Origin: Pseudoduganella flava
GTDB lineage: Bacteria > Pseudomonadota > Gammaproteobacteria > Burkholderiales > Burkholderiaceae_D
Length of the DNA: 64,000 nt
Reading direction: 5' to 3'
NCBI RefSeq assembly: GCF_007830495.1
Contig: NZ_VLKW01000002.1
Location: 518,270-582,269, forward strand
Shown here: piece by piece, positions 1 through 10,990 of the stretch
Position numbering within the stretch: the stretch's first letter is position 1
How the letters are laid out: each line of letters opens with the position of its first letter
Made by a program: the position numbers and the translations under genes
Notes under the pieces: generated by a model
Told to the model about the DNA's origin: nothing
The model's input: the letters and a program-made list of their open reading frames with translations, nothing else
Databases searched by the model: none

Positions 1-1388
<1,388 letters not shown>

Positions 1389-1400
1389 ACCACAATTTTT

Positions 1401-1477
1401 GTTGCCCGATTTCGGGGACTGTCCCTCGATTCAGGAAATATTTCCAAAATCGAGGGACTGTCCCCGAATTTTGGCAA
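1401..1477. repeat. Imperfect palindrome, class A element (GGGGACTGTCCC type)
   Basis: A 77-base imperfect inverted repeat starts 12 bases after the ligA stop. Its ends are GTTGCC and GGCAAC, each arm carries a GGGACTGTCCC core, and the centre is GGAAATATTTCC. A second element of the same design lies at 1586-1663. It may fold as a hairpin and act as a terminator for ligA. Confidence 0.75.
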
Positions 1478-1585
1478 CACGACGTAGTGGCAGCGGTTGG
1501 GCGAGAATGCGCCGAGATCGGCGCGGATGTCGGCGTCGCACTGCGCTGCGCTGCGCCGGATGCGGCGGAAAACCAACAGAATCTG

Positions 1586-1663
1586 TTGCTTGAACCATGG
1601 GGACTGTCCCCGAATTTGGGAAATATTTCCAAAATTGAGGGACAGTCCCTCGGTTTGGGAAAG
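1586..1663. repeat. Imperfect palindrome, class A element, second copy
   Basis: Same layout as the element at 1401-1477: a left arm with GGGGACTGTCCCC, a GGGAAATATTTCC centre and a right arm with GAGGGACAGTCCCTC. The outer ends are GCTT and AAGC. It ends about 20 bases before the galU start codon, so it would lie in the galU leader or overlap its promoter. The roughly 110 bases between the two elements show no gene I can support. Confidence 0.7.
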
Positions 1664-1684
1664 CTTTTAGCTGAGAAAGCGACG

Positions 1685-2569
1685 ATGACACCGATACGCA
1701 AAGCAGTCTTCCCCGTGGCTGGCCTGGGCAGCCGTTTTTTGCCGGCGACGAAGGCGCAGCCGAAGGAGATGCTGCCCATCGTCGACAAGCCGCTGATCCA
1801 GTACGCGGTCGAGGAAGCCGTGGCGGCGGGGTGCACGGATCTGGTGTTCATCACGGGCCGTAACAAGCGGGCGATCGAGGATCATTTCGACAAGGCCTAC
1901 GAGCTGGAGGCGGAACTCGAGGCGGCGCAGAAGCACGAGCTGCTCGAGCTCGTGCGCAACGTGATTCCGAAGCACGTCAATTGCATCTACATCCGCCAGC
2001 AGGCGCCGCTCGGTCTCGGCCATGCCGTGCTGTGCGCGAAGCCGATCATCGGCGACGAGCCGTTCGCCGTGCTGCTGGCGGACGACTTCATGGATACCGC
2101 CACCGGCGTCGCCCCCGTGCTGGCGCAGATGACGGAGCGCTACGACTTCGAGCGCGCCACGCTGCTCGCCGTGCAGGACGTGCCGCGCGAGAACACGCGC
2201 CAGTACGGCATCGTCAGCGCCGCGCCATACCGCGATCGTCTGGAACTGGTGACGGGCATCGTCGAGAAGCCGGCGCCCGACAAGGCGCCGTCGACGCTGG
2301 CCGTCGTCGGCCGCTACGTGCTGTCGGCGCGCATCTTCGAGTTCCTCGAACACCTGGGCAAGGGGGCCGGCGGCGAGATCCAGCTGACCGACGGCATCGC
2401 CGCATTGCTGCGCCACGAGCGCGTGCTGGCGTATCGCTACGAAGGCCAGCGCTACGACTGCGGCTCGAAGCTCGGCTACTTGAAGGCGACTGTCGCGATG
2501 GGCTTGAAGCACCCCGAGACGGGGCCGGACTTCGCCCAGTTCGTCGCGCAAATCAAGGAGACGTTATGA
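1685..2569 (+). CDS. galU: UTP--glucose-1-phosphate uridylyltransferase
   Basis: GalU makes UDP-glucose from UTP and glucose-1-phosphate in the cytoplasm, for envelope and capsule sugars and osmolyte synthesis. The start chosen gives 294 residues, the normal length, and begins with the nucleotidyltransferase signature [38 protein letters not shown] and [14 protein letters not shown] follow, and the VEKP motif is near residue 195. An in-frame extension upstream would run through the palindromic element and adds no family sequence, so it is rejected. The stop codon overlaps the def start in an ATGA arrangement, implying translational coupling. UDP-glucose from this enzyme could feed other sugar pathways in the window, but that link is inference. 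Confidence 0.95.
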   Translation: MTPIRKAVFPVAGLGSRFLPATKAQPKEMLPIVDKPLIQYAVEEAVAAGCTDLVFITGRNKRAIEDHFDKAYELEAELEAAQKHELLELVRNVIPKHVNCIYIRQQAPLGLGHAVLCAKPIIGDEPFAVLLADDFMDTATGVAPVLAQMTERYDFERATLLAVQDVPRENTRQYGIVSAAPYRDRLELVTGIVEKPAPDKAPSTLAVVGRYVLSARIFEFLEHLGKGAGGEIQLTDGIAALLRHERVLAYRYEGQRYDCGSKLGYLKATVAMGLKHPETGPDFAQFVAQIKETL

Positions 2570-3102
2570 CCGTCCGCGAGATCCTGAAGATGGGCGATCC
2601 GCGCCTCTTGCGCCGCGCCGATCCCGTGCGCGACTTCGATACGCCGGCCTTGCGCGCGCTGGTCAAGGACATGTTCGACACGATGCACGCGGCCAATGGC
2701 GCCGGCCTCGCGGCGCCGCAGATCGGCGTCAACCTGCGCGTCGTGATCTTCGGCTTCAAGTCGAATACCCGCTACCCGGACGCGCCGCAAGTGCCGGAGA
2801 CCGTGTTGGTCAACCCCGTGCTGACGCCGTTGTCCGAGGAGATGGAGGAGGGCTTCGAAGGCTGCCTGTCCGTGCCCGGCCTGCGCGGCAGCGTGCCGCG
2901 CTACACGCGCCTCCATTACGAAGGCTTCGATCATTACGGCGAGCCTATCGTGCGCGATGCCGACGGCTTCCATGCGCGCGTCGTGCAGCACGAGGTCGAC
3001 CACCTGGACGGCATCCTGTACCCGATGCGCATCCGCGACTTCACGCAGTTCGGCTATACCAGTGTGATGTTCCCGGATCTCGATCCGGGCGACGACGATT
3101 AA
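2566..3102 (+). CDS. def: Peptide deformylase
   Basis: Removes the N-formyl group from nascent proteins; a metalloenzyme acting at the ribosome exit. All three family motifs are present in 178 residues: [10 protein letters not shown] (about 45-54), EGCLSVP with the metal-binding Cys100, and QHEVDHLDG with His142, Glu143 and His146. The start overlaps the galU stop by four bases, and an AAGGAG ribosome site lies inside the end of galU, so the pair is coupled. map, which acts next on the N-terminus, lies about 11 kb away on the other strand. No usual fmt gene is adjacent here. Confidence 0.95.
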   Translation: MTVREILKMGDPRLLRRADPVRDFDTPALRALVKDMFDTMHAANGAGLAAPQIGVNLRVVIFGFKSNTRYPDAPQVPETVLVNPVLTPLSEEMEEGFEGCLSVPGLRGSVPRYTRLHYEGFDHYGEPIVRDADGFHARVVQHEVDHLDGILYPMRIRDFTQFGYTSVMFPDLDPGDDD

Positions 3103-3220
3103 TGTGATTGCCCCGACGGCCGAGAACGTTGGCGGCCGTGCCAAACTGGCGTAATATCCCGGCCAGCATTGAATCCATAACAATCCGGATCACAAGTCCA
3201 GGCTATCGGGAGAACCCAGG

Positions 3221-5212
3221 ATGACCCAACCCTCTTCGTCCAATCCACTTGAATTCACGGCGCGGGGCATCGTCCTCGGCATCCTGATCACGCTGGTCTT
3301 CACGGCCGCCCAGGTCTATCTTGGCCTGAAGGTCGGCCTGACGTTCGCCACGTCGATCCCGGCGGCCGTGATCTCGATGGCGCTGCTGTCCGCGTTCAAG
3401 GATGCGACGGTCCAGGAAAACAATATCGTGCAGACGATCGCGTCGGCCGCCGGCACGCTCGCTTCCGTCATCTTCGTCGTGCCTGGCCTGCTGATGATCG
3501 GCTGGTGGGCGAAGATCCCGTTCTGGCCCGTGTTCGGCGCGTGTGCGATCGGCGGCGTGCTGGGCGTGATGTACACGATTCCGCTGCGCCGCGCGCTGGT
3601 GTCGCAATCGCAGCTGCCGTATCCGGAAGGCGTTGCCGCCGCCGAGGTGCTGAAGGTCGGCACGCAGTCGCGCTCCGGCGCCCAGGAGGGCAAGGCCGGC
3701 CTGCTGGCCGTGATCTGGGGCACGCTGGCTTCCGCGCTGTTCGCGCTGCTGGCCGCCGCCAAGATCATCGCCGGTGAAGTCGCCTACTACTTCCGCTTCG
3801 GCGCCGGCAGCGGTGCCACCGGCTTGGGTGCTTCGAGCTCGCTGGCGCTGGTCGGTGCCGGCCACCTGATGGGCATCACCGTCGGCATCGCGATGCTGGC
3901 CGGCCTCGTGATCGCATGGGGCATCCTCGTGCCGATCCTGACGTTGTCGACGCCGATGGCGGCCGGCGCGTCCGTCGCGGACCATGCGCTCGGCGTGTGG
4001 AGCACGCAGGTGCGCATGATGGGCGCCGGCACGATCGGTGCCGCCGCCATCGTCACGCTGGCCACGCTGGCCAAGCCTGTCATCGGCGGCCTGAAGTCGG
4101 CGCTGGAAGCATCGCGTGCCGCGAAACATGGCGGCGCGGCGATTCCCCGCGAAGAGCGCGACATGCCGATCTTCATCGTCGGCCTCGTCACGCTGATCGC
4201 GATGGTGCCGGCCGGCTGGCTGCTGGCCGCGTTCCTCGAAGGCGGCGTACTGGCTTCGGTGGCGACGCCGCTGGTCGCCGTCGGCATCGGCTACATCCTG
4301 ATCGCCGGCTTGCTGGCCGCCGCCGTGTGCGGCTATATGGCGGGCCTGATCGGTTCGTCGAACTCGCCCGTGTCGGGCATCGCGATCCTGACGATCCTCG
4401 GTGCCGCCACGTCGGTGGGCTTCGTCGGCCGCTCCGTGCTGGGCCCGGAAACGAGCCAGGCGCTGATCGCGTTCGCACTGTTCGTGACGACCGTGGTGCT
4501 GGCCGTCGCCGTGATCGGCAACGACAACCTGCAGGACCTGAAGACGGGCCAGCTGGTGGGCGCCACGCCGTGGAAGCAGCAGGTCGCGCTGGTGATCGGC
4601 GTGTTCGCCGGTTCGTGCGTCGTGCCGCTGGTGCTGGACCTGTTGAACCAGGCCTACGGCTTTGCCGGCGCGCCGAACCAGAATGCGATCTCGGACCAGC
4701 CGCTGGCCGCGCCGCAGGCCACGCTGATCTCGACCCTGGCGCGTGGTGTCATTGGCGGCGACCTGCCGTGGCACCTGATCGGCTGGGGCGCCGTGATCGG
4801 CCTGATCCTCGTCGCCATCGATTTCGCGCTGAAGAAAAGCAGCGCCGGCAAATACAGCCTGCCGCCGCTGGGTGTCGGCCTCGCGGTTTACCTGCCTTCG
4901 GCCGTGACGGCACCCGTCGTCGTCGGTGCGCTGACCGGCTACTACTTCGAGAAGGCGATGCGCGGCAAGACGTATGGCGAAGCCGCGTCGCGCGTCGGCG
5001 TGCTGGTGATGTCCGGCTTCATCGTCGGCGAGAGCCTGTTCAACGTGGCGCTGGCCGCGCTGATCGTCACGACCGGCAAGGGCGAGCCGCTGGCCATCGG
5101 CGCCGGCATCGACGAATCGACGGGCATGCTGATCGCGCTGGCCGTCGCCGCGGCGATCCTCGTCGGGCTGTATCGCTGGGCCGCCAATTCGGCGCGCCGC
5201 ATCGACGCGTAA
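3221..5212 (+). CDS. OPT family oligopeptide transporter
   Basis: An inner-membrane protein of 663 residues of the OPT (oligopeptide transporter) family, which imports small peptides or metal chelates with protons. The N-terminus carries the family signature ([20 protein letters not shown], then [18 protein letters not shown]). Hydrophobic segments continue to the end, roughly 14-16, with an NSPVSG motif near residue 385. Bacterial OPT proteins of this length often sit alone or with a small membrane gene, as here: a 235-residue membrane protein starts six bases later. The substrate cannot be read from sequence. No binding protein or ATPase is nearby, which fits a secondary transporter. Confidence 0.88.
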   Translation: MTQPSSSNPLEFTARGIVLGILITLVFTAAQVYLGLKVGLTFATSIPAAVISMALLSAFKDATVQENNIVQTIASAAGTLASVIFVVPGLLMIGWWAKIPFWPVFGACAIGGVLGVMYTIPLRRALVSQSQLPYPEGVAAAEVLKVGTQSRSGAQEGKAGLLAVIWGTLASALFALLAAAKIIAGEVAYYFRFGAGSGATGLGASSSLALVGAGHLMGITVGIAMLAGLVIAWGILVPILTLSTPMAAGASVADHALGVWSTQVRMMGAGTIGAAAIVTLATLAKPVIGGLKSALEASRAAKHGGAAIPREERDMPIFIVGLVTLIAMVPAGWLLAAFLEGGVLASVATPLVAVGIGYILIAGLLAAAVCGYMAGLIGSSNSPVSGIAILTILGAATSVGFVGRSVLGPETSQALIAFALFVTTVVLAVAVIGNDNLQDLKTGQLVGATPWKQQVALVIGVFAGSCVVPLVLDLLNQAYGFAGAPNQNAISDQPLAAPQATLISTLARGVIGGDLPWHLIGWGAVIGLILVAIDFALKKSSAGKYSLPPLGVGLAVYLPSAVTAPVVVGALTGYYFEKAMRGKTYGEAASRVGVLVMSGFIVGESLFNVALAALIVTTGKGEPLAIGAGIDESTGMLIALAVAAAILVGLYRWAANSARRIDA

Positions 5213-5218
5213 GACGCG

Positions 5219-5926
5219 ATGACGGCGGCCGACATCCTCAACGCCGCCGTCGCCGCCCTCGCGTTGCTGGGCGCCGCGCCATGGCGCCTGCTGCTGGCGG
5301 CTGCCATCTTCCTCGCGGTAGCCGAGGGCCTGATGTTCATTCCCCGCGCGGGCTTCGTGCTCAAGCAATGCGTCGCGGCGCTGCTGGCGGTGCAGGTGCT
5401 GGCGATGTTCCGCGTGGCCGCGCTGGGCGAGCCGCCGCCGCTCGCCATCCTTCTCGACACTGCGTGGCTGGCGCCGTCGACCATCCTTGTGCTGTGGCTG
5501 TGCGCCTTGCTTCCTTTCGCGCTGGGTCTCGCGGTGCTGGCCATGCGCCTGGGCCGGCCGGGCGTACGCTTCTTCTTCGGCAGCGTGCTGCGCGACCGGC
5601 CGCCCCCCATCCGCGAGTTCATGTACGCCAAGCTCGTGATGACGGTGGCGGCGCTGCCGTTCACGTTCGTCGCGCCCGGCGTCGTGCTGAAGGGGTATAT
5701 TGGCTGGAACGCGCTGGAACAGGGGCTGCTTGCCGCGCTGCTGTACTGGCAGGCGCCCGCGGTGATGTTGGTGCTGTCGCTGGCTTTCGAGACGCTGACA
5801 GCCGGCCTGCAGAAGGTATTGCCGCGCCGTTCCGGTGCGGTGCTGGTGCTGGTATCGCTGCTGTGCTTCGTGCTGTTCCTGTTTGCCTTTACCTACACAC
5901 TTTCCGCGAAGGCGTTCGGCATATGA
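5219..5926 (+). CDS. Integral membrane protein of unknown function
   Basis: 235 residues with about five or six hydrophobic segments (near residues 5-35, 48-65, 80-110, 140-160, 172-195 and 207-232) and an [12 protein letters not shown] stretch near residue 120. I do not recognise a family. It starts six bases after the OPT transporter and its stop overlaps the start of the next gene (ATGA), so the three genes are probably one transcript. The position suggests an accessory to the transporter, but nothing in the sequence proves it. Confidence 0.7.
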   Translation: MTAADILNAAVAALALLGAAPWRLLLAAAIFLAVAEGLMFIPRAGFVLKQCVAALLAVQVLAMFRVAALGEPPPLAILLDTAWLAPSTILVLWLCALLPFALGLAVLAMRLGRPGVRFFFGSVLRDRPPPIREFMYAKLVMTVAALPFTFVAPGVVLKGYIGWNALEQGLLAALLYWQAPAVMLVLSLAFETLTAGLQKVLPRRSGAVLVLVSLLCFVLFLFAFTYTLSAKAFGI

Positions 5927-6753
5927 ATCGCATCGACAGTCACAGGCTGGGGCAGGGTACATGGGCCATGGGTGAGCACGCGTCGCGCCGCGACGACGAG
6001 GTGCGTGCGTTGCGCCTCGGCCTCGACCTGGGCATCACGCTGATCGACACGGCCGAGATGTATGGCGAAGGCGGCGCCGAGCGCATCGTCGGCGCGGCGA
6101 TCGCCGGCCGGCGCGACGAGGTGACGATCGTCAGCAAGGTCTATCCGCACAACGCGGGTTACGACGACGTGCAGCGTGCCTGCGAGCGCAGCCTGGCGCG
6201 CCTCGGCACCGACCGCATCGACCTGTACCTGCTGCACTGGCGCGGCGGCGTGCCGCTGGCCGAAACGCTGGAGGGCTTCGAAGCGCTGCGCCAGGCCGGC
6301 AAGATCCGCGCGTACGGCGTCAGCAACTTCGACCGGGCCGACATGGAGGAGGCCTGGCACCTGCCCGGCGGCCCGGCGATCGCGGCAAACCAGGTGCTGT
6401 ACAACCTGCGCCGGCGCGGCATCGAATACGACCTGTTGCCGTGGTGCCGCACGCACGGCATTCCCGTGATGGCGTACTCGCCGCTGGAGTCGGACCGACG
6501 CGAGCAGCGCCGCCTGTTTGACGATCGGGTGCTGCGCGAGGTGGCGCAGCGGCACGGCGCCACGCCTGCCCAGATCGCGCTGGCATGGCTGTGCAGGCAG
6601 GATGGCGTCGTCGCGATCCCGAAGGCCGTCAACCCCGAGCACGTGCGGGCCAACCGCGCCGCGCTGGACATCGTGCTGACTGACGACGACGTGGCGCTGC
6701 TCGATACCGCCTTCCCGCCGCCGCGCGGGCCGGTGCCGCTGGACGTGCTGTGA
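5923..6753 (+). CDS. Aldo/keto reductase
   Basis: A soluble NAD(P)H-dependent oxidoreductase of 276 residues with the TIM-barrel signatures of the aldo/keto reductase superfamily. It has [17 protein letters not shown] with catalytic Asp and Tyr, VSKVYPHNA with the Lys, and the [16 protein letters not shown] and GVSNF motifs. The cofactor loop near [13 protein letters not shown] is where most members read IPK(S/A)xxxxR. The start overlaps the stop of the upstream membrane gene by four bases. Length matches the YvgN/DkgB-like group. The substrate is not predictable. It converges on the MipA gene with about 10 bases between. Confidence 0.9.
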   Translation: MNRIDSHRLGQGTWAMGEHASRRDDEVRALRLGLDLGITLIDTAEMYGEGGAERIVGAAIAGRRDEVTIVSKVYPHNAGYDDVQRACERSLARLGTDRIDLYLLHWRGGVPLAETLEGFEALRQAGKIRAYGVSNFDRADMEEAWHLPGGPAIAANQVLYNLRRRGIEYDLLPWCRTHGIPVMAYSPLESDRREQRRLFDDRVLREVAQRHGATPAQIALAWLCRQDGVVAIPKAVNPEHVRANRAALDIVLTDDDVALLDTAFPPPRGPVPLDVL

Positions 6754-6763
6754 GCGGGTATCG

Positions 6764-7537
6764 TCAGAAGCTGTAGGTGGCAAACAGGGCGCCCGTCGCC
6801 GACCGGTCCTTCTTCGAGATCGGGCTGGCTGCCGCGTCGCGCACGAGCGTGACGACACCGGCCGTGGCGGTCATCCCCCAGCGCTTGTCGAACTGGTGGC
6901 GCCACGTCATCGTCAGCTCCATCTCGTGCAGGCCCGCGTTGGGGCGGTACGCGCGGTAGCCGGAGCGGGCGGACTGCTGCGCACTGACGCCATAGTAGGT
7001 CTGCATGTAATCGCGGTCACCCAGCTTTGCAGCAAGGCTCATCGTCACGTGGTCGCGCTCCTGCTGGAACAGCGTGCCCGTCAGGCCGACGCCGAGCGCG
7101 CGGCCGTTCTCCCGGTGCGACAGCGGCAGTTCGGTGTGCAGCTCCAGCTCGAGGCCGTCGACGACGCTCCAGCTGGCGCCGAGGACGGCGGTGGTGCCGC
7201 CCTTCACGTCGCCCATGCCGCGCAGCGCGGGGCTGCCGCTGGCACCGCCGACGCCATTGCGATTCTTCTCCGCGCGCTCGCCGCGATACCCCAGCGCCGC
7301 CGACAGATGCACCGGCCCCACCGCTTGCCCGTAGCCGATGCCGCGCATCGTGCTGGCATAGAAGCCGTTGGCCATCTGGTAGTCGATCCCGACGAGCGGG
7401 CCGATCACGTAGTCGTCCGCGCCCGAGTAGCGGGCGGCGCCAGCGATGCCGCCGGCCAGTGTCAGCACATTGTCTTCGGCCCTCGCCAAGGTGGCGCAGG
7501 CAAGGAGGAGGGCGGCGGTCAGGCAGTTCCGGTTCAT
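6764..7537 (-). CDS. MipA/OmpV family outer-membrane protein
   Basis: 257 residues with a signal peptide (MNRNCLTAALLLACATLARA), followed by alternating beta-strand sequence and a C-terminal aromatic residue (ATYSF), as in beta-barrels. The early GGIAGAARYSGADDYVIGPL motif is typical of the MipA/OmpV family, whose E. coli member scaffolds murein synthesis enzymes. The start chosen follows a GGGATA ribosome site and gives a proper signal peptide; a start 87 bases upstream would spoil it. It is divergent from the two-component system at 7886. MipA-like genes next to such systems suggest that the regulator controls the porin, which is inference. Confidence 0.85.
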   Translation of the reverse strand: MNRNCLTAALLLACATLARAEDNVLTLAGGIAGAARYSGADDYVIGPLVGIDYQMANGFYASTMRGIGYGQAVGPVHLSAALGYRGERAEKNRNGVGGASGSPALRGMGDVKGGTTAVLGASWSVVDGLELELHTELPLSHRENGRALGVGLTGTLFQQERDHVTMSLAAKLGDRDYMQTYYGVSAQQSARSGYRAYRPNAGLHEMELTMTWRHQFDKRWGMTATAGVVTLVRDAAASPISKKDRSATGALFATYSF

Positions 7538-7654
7538 TGCGTATCCCAAAAGTTTCAGAGCCGCCAGTGTCGCGAGCGCGCATGAAGTGAACCTGATCCG
7601 CGGATGAAGAGAAGATGAAGGCAAAACCCCGGCTGAGCTGGTCGCTAAACAACA

Positions 7655-7682
7655 AGGGACTGTCCCCGAATTTTGGAAATTT
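7655..7682. repeat. Single arm of a class A palindromic element
   Basis: The stretch AAGGGACTGTCCCCGAATTT followed by TGGAAATT matches one arm of the elements at 1401-1477 and 1586-1663. Its partner arm is not adjacent; a related complete palindrome lies 100 bases downstream. Confidence 0.6.
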
Positions 7683-7782
7683 TATTGCGTGTGCCATGGG
7701 GCGCTTGACGATGGCGCTCAAGTTGTGATGCGTTGCGTGCCGTTCGCTGCGAGTTCTCGCGACAGGTCAAAGCGGGGCGCAA

Positions 7783-7827
7783 AATGTTTCCAAATTCGAG
7801 GGACAGTCCCTCGAATTTGGAAACATT
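7783..7827. repeat. Perfect 45-base palindrome, class A
   Basis: Two 22-base arms are exactly complementary around a single central A at 7805. The arm contains TTTCCAAATTCGAGGGAC. It ends 58 bases before the response-regulator start, inside the divergent region between the MipA gene and the two-component system. It could be an RNA hairpin, a protein site or a mobile repeat. The rest of the 7538-7885 gap shows no gene. Confidence 0.85.
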
Positions 7828-7885
7828 GCCGGCGGGCTCGCTCGTCTTTAGGCTTTCTTCAGTCGCGTCTGGTCTAATAGCGGCC

Positions 7886-8554
7886 ATGAAGATACTGCTG
7901 ATCGAAGACGACCTGGATCTGGGGAACGGCGTGCGCATTGCTTTGGCTGACCAGGGCATGGATGTGGTGTGGGTGCGGCATCTGCAGGCGGCGGACGAGT
8001 ACCTCGATGGCGAGCGCTGCGATCTCGTGCTGCTCGATCTCGGCCTGCCCGATGGCGACGGCCTGCACCTGCTGGCGCGCCTGCGTCGCGGCCGCAGCGA
8101 TTTGCCAGTGCTGATCCTGTCGGCGCGCGATGCGCTGCAGGACCGCCTGCTGGGCCTCGATACCGGCGCCGACGATTACCTCGTCAAGCCGTTCGAGCTG
8201 GCCGAGCTGCTGTCGCGGGTGCGCGCGCTGGCGCGGCGCAGCTATGGCTTCGACGGCACGACGCTGGAGCTGCGCGGCCTGTGCCTGCACGTGCCGACGC
8301 GCCGCGTGACGGTGCAGGGCCGGCCGGTCGACCTGACGGCGTGCGAGTACGTGCTGTTGAAAACGCTGGTGATGCGGGCGGACCGCGTCGTCACGCGCCG
8401 CTGCCTGGAGGAGCAGGCGCTGCCCGGCTCGCAGGCCAATGCCAGCAATTCGCTCGACGTGCACATCGCGAATCTGCGCCGCAAGGTCGGCGAGGGCTAT
8501 ATCCGCACGGTGCGTGGCGTCGGCTACGTGATCGACCAGGAGCCGGCGCGATGA
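7886..8554 (+). CDS. OmpR-family response regulator (QseB/PmrA-like)
   Basis: A DNA-binding response regulator of 222 residues. The receiver has the acidic pair EDD at 7-9, phospho-acceptor Asp51 in LVLLDLGLPDGDG and Lys102 in DDYLVKPFE. The C-terminal winged helix includes LTACEYVLLKTL and ends in VRGVGYVI. The linker and lengths match the QseB/PmrA/TctD group. A longer in-frame start would read through the palindrome and lacks family sequence, so the start at the receiver methionine is used. Its stop overlaps the histidine kinase start. It is divergent from the MipA-like gene, a plausible target. Confidence 0.92.
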   Translation: MKILLIEDDLDLGNGVRIALADQGMDVVWVRHLQAADEYLDGERCDLVLLDLGLPDGDGLHLLARLRRGRSDLPVLILSARDALQDRLLGLDTGADDYLVKPFELAELLSRVRALARRSYGFDGTTLELRGLCLHVPTRRVTVQGRPVDLTACEYVLLKTLVMRADRVVTRRCLEEQALPGSQANASNSLDVHIANLRRKVGEGYIRTVRGVGYVIDQEPAR

Positions 8555-9972
8555 TGGCGCTGCGCACGTACTGTGCCGCCTTGGTGGGACCGAGCCTGAT
8601 GCGCCGGCTGCTGCTCGCCCAGGTCGCGTTGCTGGCGCTGTTGTGGAGCCTGGGCGTCGGTTTTGTCGCCTACGAGGGCGGGCAGGACGAGGCCTCGCTG
8701 AAAGAGGACAGGCTGTACGACGCCGTGCTTGCCGTGGCCGACCACCTGGCGGACCAGCCGGCGCGCCAGCTCGACGCGTTCCGCCACGTCGAGCTCGCGC
8801 TCGGCGAGGAAATCGACGCCGGCCTCGGACCGAAGCTCGTGTTCGAGCAGGGTGGCCGCGTGCTGTACCGCAGCGCGGGCGCGCCCGAGCACCTGACGAC
8901 GCGGCGGATCGGTGCGATCGAAATGCTGCACGCGGACGGAAAGAAATGGCGGGCACGCACGAAGGTCTCGCCGCGCACCGGGCTGCGCATGACGCTGATC
9001 GTGCCGGCCGACCCGTTCAGCATCTTCATCACGCTCAACTCGCACGGGCTGTACCTGCTGCCGCTGTTGATCAGCATTCCGTTCCTGCTGATTCCCGCGT
9101 GGCTGTCGATCCGGCTGGCGCTGCGGCCATGGAATCGCGTCGCGGCGGAAGTGGCGTCGCGCGGGCCGCGCGACCTGGCGCCGCTGGCGTTCCGGCCGCG
9201 CCACCGCGAACTGGCCGGGATGGTCGAGAACATCAACTCGCTGATGCGCCGCCTGCAAGAGGCCAGTGAACGCGAGCGCGCCTTCATCGCCGACGCGGCG
9301 CATGAACTGCGTACCCCGCTGGCGGCGATGCGCGTCAATGTCGAGGCATTGCAGGCGCAGGCCGTCGAGCCGCGCCAGCGCGAGCTGCTCGCCGGCGTCG
9401 TCAGCGGCGTGGCGCGCGCCACGCGCCTCGTCGGCCAGTTGCTGAACCTGATGCGCAGCGACGCGTCGCGCCCCGAACAAGCGGGCCCCGTCGCGCTGGA
9501 CGAGCTGCTGCAGGACCGCATGGCCACACTGTCCGGCATCGCCGACACGCGCGGCGTCGAACTGGCGCTGGCCGCCGAGCCGGGCCTCGCGGTGCATGGC
9601 TGGCGCGAGAGCCTGACGTCGCTGATCGACAACCTCGTCGACAACGCCATCAAGTACAGCCCCGACGGCGGAACGGTCGACGTGCGCCTCGCCCGCGATG
9701 GCGACATGGCCGTGCTGACGGTGGCCGATGAGGGCCCTGGCATCGATGCGGCACTGCGCGAACGCGTGTTCGACCGCTTCTTCCGCGATCCCCGCCAGAC
9801 ACAGAGCGGCAGCGGGCTCGGATTGTCCATCGTGCTGGCCGCCGTGCAGCGGCACGGTGGCGCGGTCGTATTGGAAGAAGCGCGGGAGGAAGAGAGGGAG
9901 GGCGCCGGCCTGCTGGCGCGGGTGCGCTTGCCGTTGGCAGCGCAGGCCGGGCTGGCGGCGCCGGCGGGTTAG
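8551..9972 (+). CDS. Sensor histidine kinase (QseC-like)
   Basis: An inner-membrane kinase of 473 residues, partner of the regulator at 7886. Two membrane segments (about 20-42 and 165-190) bracket a periplasmic sensor of about 120 residues. A short HAMP-like linker leads to the H box AHELRTPLAAMR with His251, an N box DNLVDNAIKYSP near 360, and G boxes ADEGPGID and GSGLGLSIV. The periplasmic length and short linker resemble QseC/TctE. Translation is coupled to the regulator (ATGATG over the stop); the second ATG three bases on is equally possible. The stop overlaps the convergent PilZ gene by four bases. The signal sensed is unknown. Confidence 0.9.
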   Translation: MMALRTYCAALVGPSLMRRLLLAQVALLALLWSLGVGFVAYEGGQDEASLKEDRLYDAVLAVADHLADQPARQLDAFRHVELALGEEIDAGLGPKLVFEQGGRVLYRSAGAPEHLTTRRIGAIEMLHADGKKWRARTKVSPRTGLRMTLIVPADPFSIFITLNSHGLYLLPLLISIPFLLIPAWLSIRLALRPWNRVAAEVASRGPRDLAPLAFRPRHRELAGMVENINSLMRRLQEASERERAFIADAAHELRTPLAAMRVNVEALQAQAVEPRQRELLAGVVSGVARATRLVGQLLNLMRSDASRPEQAGPVALDELLQDRMATLSGIADTRGVELALAAEPGLAVHGWRESLTSLIDNLVDNAIKYSPDGGTVDVRLARDGDMAVLTVADEGPGIDAALRERVFDRFFRDPRQTQSGSGLGLSIVLAAVQRHGGAVVLEEAREEEREGAGLLARVRLPLAAQAGLAAPAG

Positions 9973-10757
9973 CGGCGCGCCAACGTCATGCGGCTGATCG
10001 CCTTGTCGATCTCGGCCTGCATGGCCGGCGACAGGTTGACGAAGCGGCAGCCGATCTGCACCTGCTCACCCAGCAGGAACGAGCGGAAGCGGCGCGCCAG
10101 GCGGATTTCCAGGTCGCAGATGACGACGGCGTCACCCAGCTCGAGCCGCACCCGTTGCAGCTTGCGGCCGGGATGCAGGCCGGTCGCTTCGCGCGGCGAG
10201 CAGCGCATGCCGATGCCGCCGACTGCCACATCGTACAGCTGCAATTCATACGGATTGCCGAACAGGACGAACGACGCAAGGAAATTGCCGGCCAGCGGCG
10301 TTTCCAGCCGGTTGGCCGAGCGGCGGTTCAAGACCGTGCAATGGGTGGGGAAGTCGGCCGGCACGTGGCCGGGCTGGCCCGGCAGCGGCGTCCACGTGGA
10401 CGTCAGCTCGAACTGGAAGCGCGCCGCGTCGAGCCACGTGACGAACGTGCAGCGGCCCGGCGGCAAGCTTGCGCCGTGGTCCAGCTCCAACGTGAAGCGG
10501 GACGACTCGGGGTCCACGGACGCGATCCGCGCCAGCACCGGTTCGGCGCCGGCCGGGTAGATCGTCACGGGCCGGCCCTGTTCGGCCAGGCGCTGCAGCG
10601 ATTCGCCGATCGCCTCCGCGTCGGTCATCTCGTGCGACGCGGCCGAGATCGCGATCCGTTCGACGATGTCGGACGGCCGCAGGGGCAGACGGCCCGAACC
10701 CTGGCCGGGATTGGCGCCGGCGGCTACATCGTTGTTCGCTATCGACAGGTTGCTCAT
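9969..10757 (-). CDS. YcgR-like flagellar brake protein with PilZ domain
   Basis: 262 residues with an N-terminal YcgR-like domain and a C-terminal PilZ domain that binds cyclic di-GMP. The PilZ RxxxR motif is seen as NRRSANR near residue 150. The second motif reads DVAVGG, with Ala where most members have Ser. YcgR slows flagellar rotation when bound to cyclic di-GMP. The start was chosen for its strong ribosome site (AAAGGGGAAG, five bases before ATG); a longer in-frame extension adds only basic sequence with no domain. It ends four bases into the kinase gene. A REC-EAL protein at 48459 could lower the same signal, but no flagellar genes are in the window. Confidence 0.8.
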   Translation of the reverse strand: MSNLSIANNDVAAGANPGQGSGRLPLRPSDIVERIAISAASHEMTDAEAIGESLQRLAEQGRPVTIYPAGAEPVLARIASVDPESSRFTLELDHGASLPPGRCTFVTWLDAARFQFELTSTWTPLPGQPGHVPADFPTHCTVLNRRSANRLETPLAGNFLASFVLFGNPYELQLYDVAVGGIGMRCSPREATGLHPGRKLQRVRLELGDAVVICDLEIRLARRFRSFLLGEQVQIGCRFVNLSPAMQAEIDKAISRMTLARR

Positions 10758-10990
10758 TGCTTCCCCTTTGATGTACCCCTTCAGGCCGCCGCGGAACACC
10801 CGCAGCGCGGTCCATTTCGGGCGCAGTTGTGCGCTGAACTTGCGTACAGCCGGCGATTCCAGCCATGAGAGGCGCTCGCGTTGGGTCTTGGCAGGTGCTT
10901 TCATGGCATTTGGCGGTGGTCAGCGCACTAGGATAGCAGCATTTGGTACATCTGAAACAACGATTGTTGCAACAAGGCTATAAACGCAGA

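Noticed and set aside
3203-5962. Very long open frame antisense to the OPT transporter
   Set aside because: Arg/Gln/His-rich translation typical of the shadow frame of a GC-rich gene; no domain, no ribosome site, and the plus-strand gene has clear family motifs.
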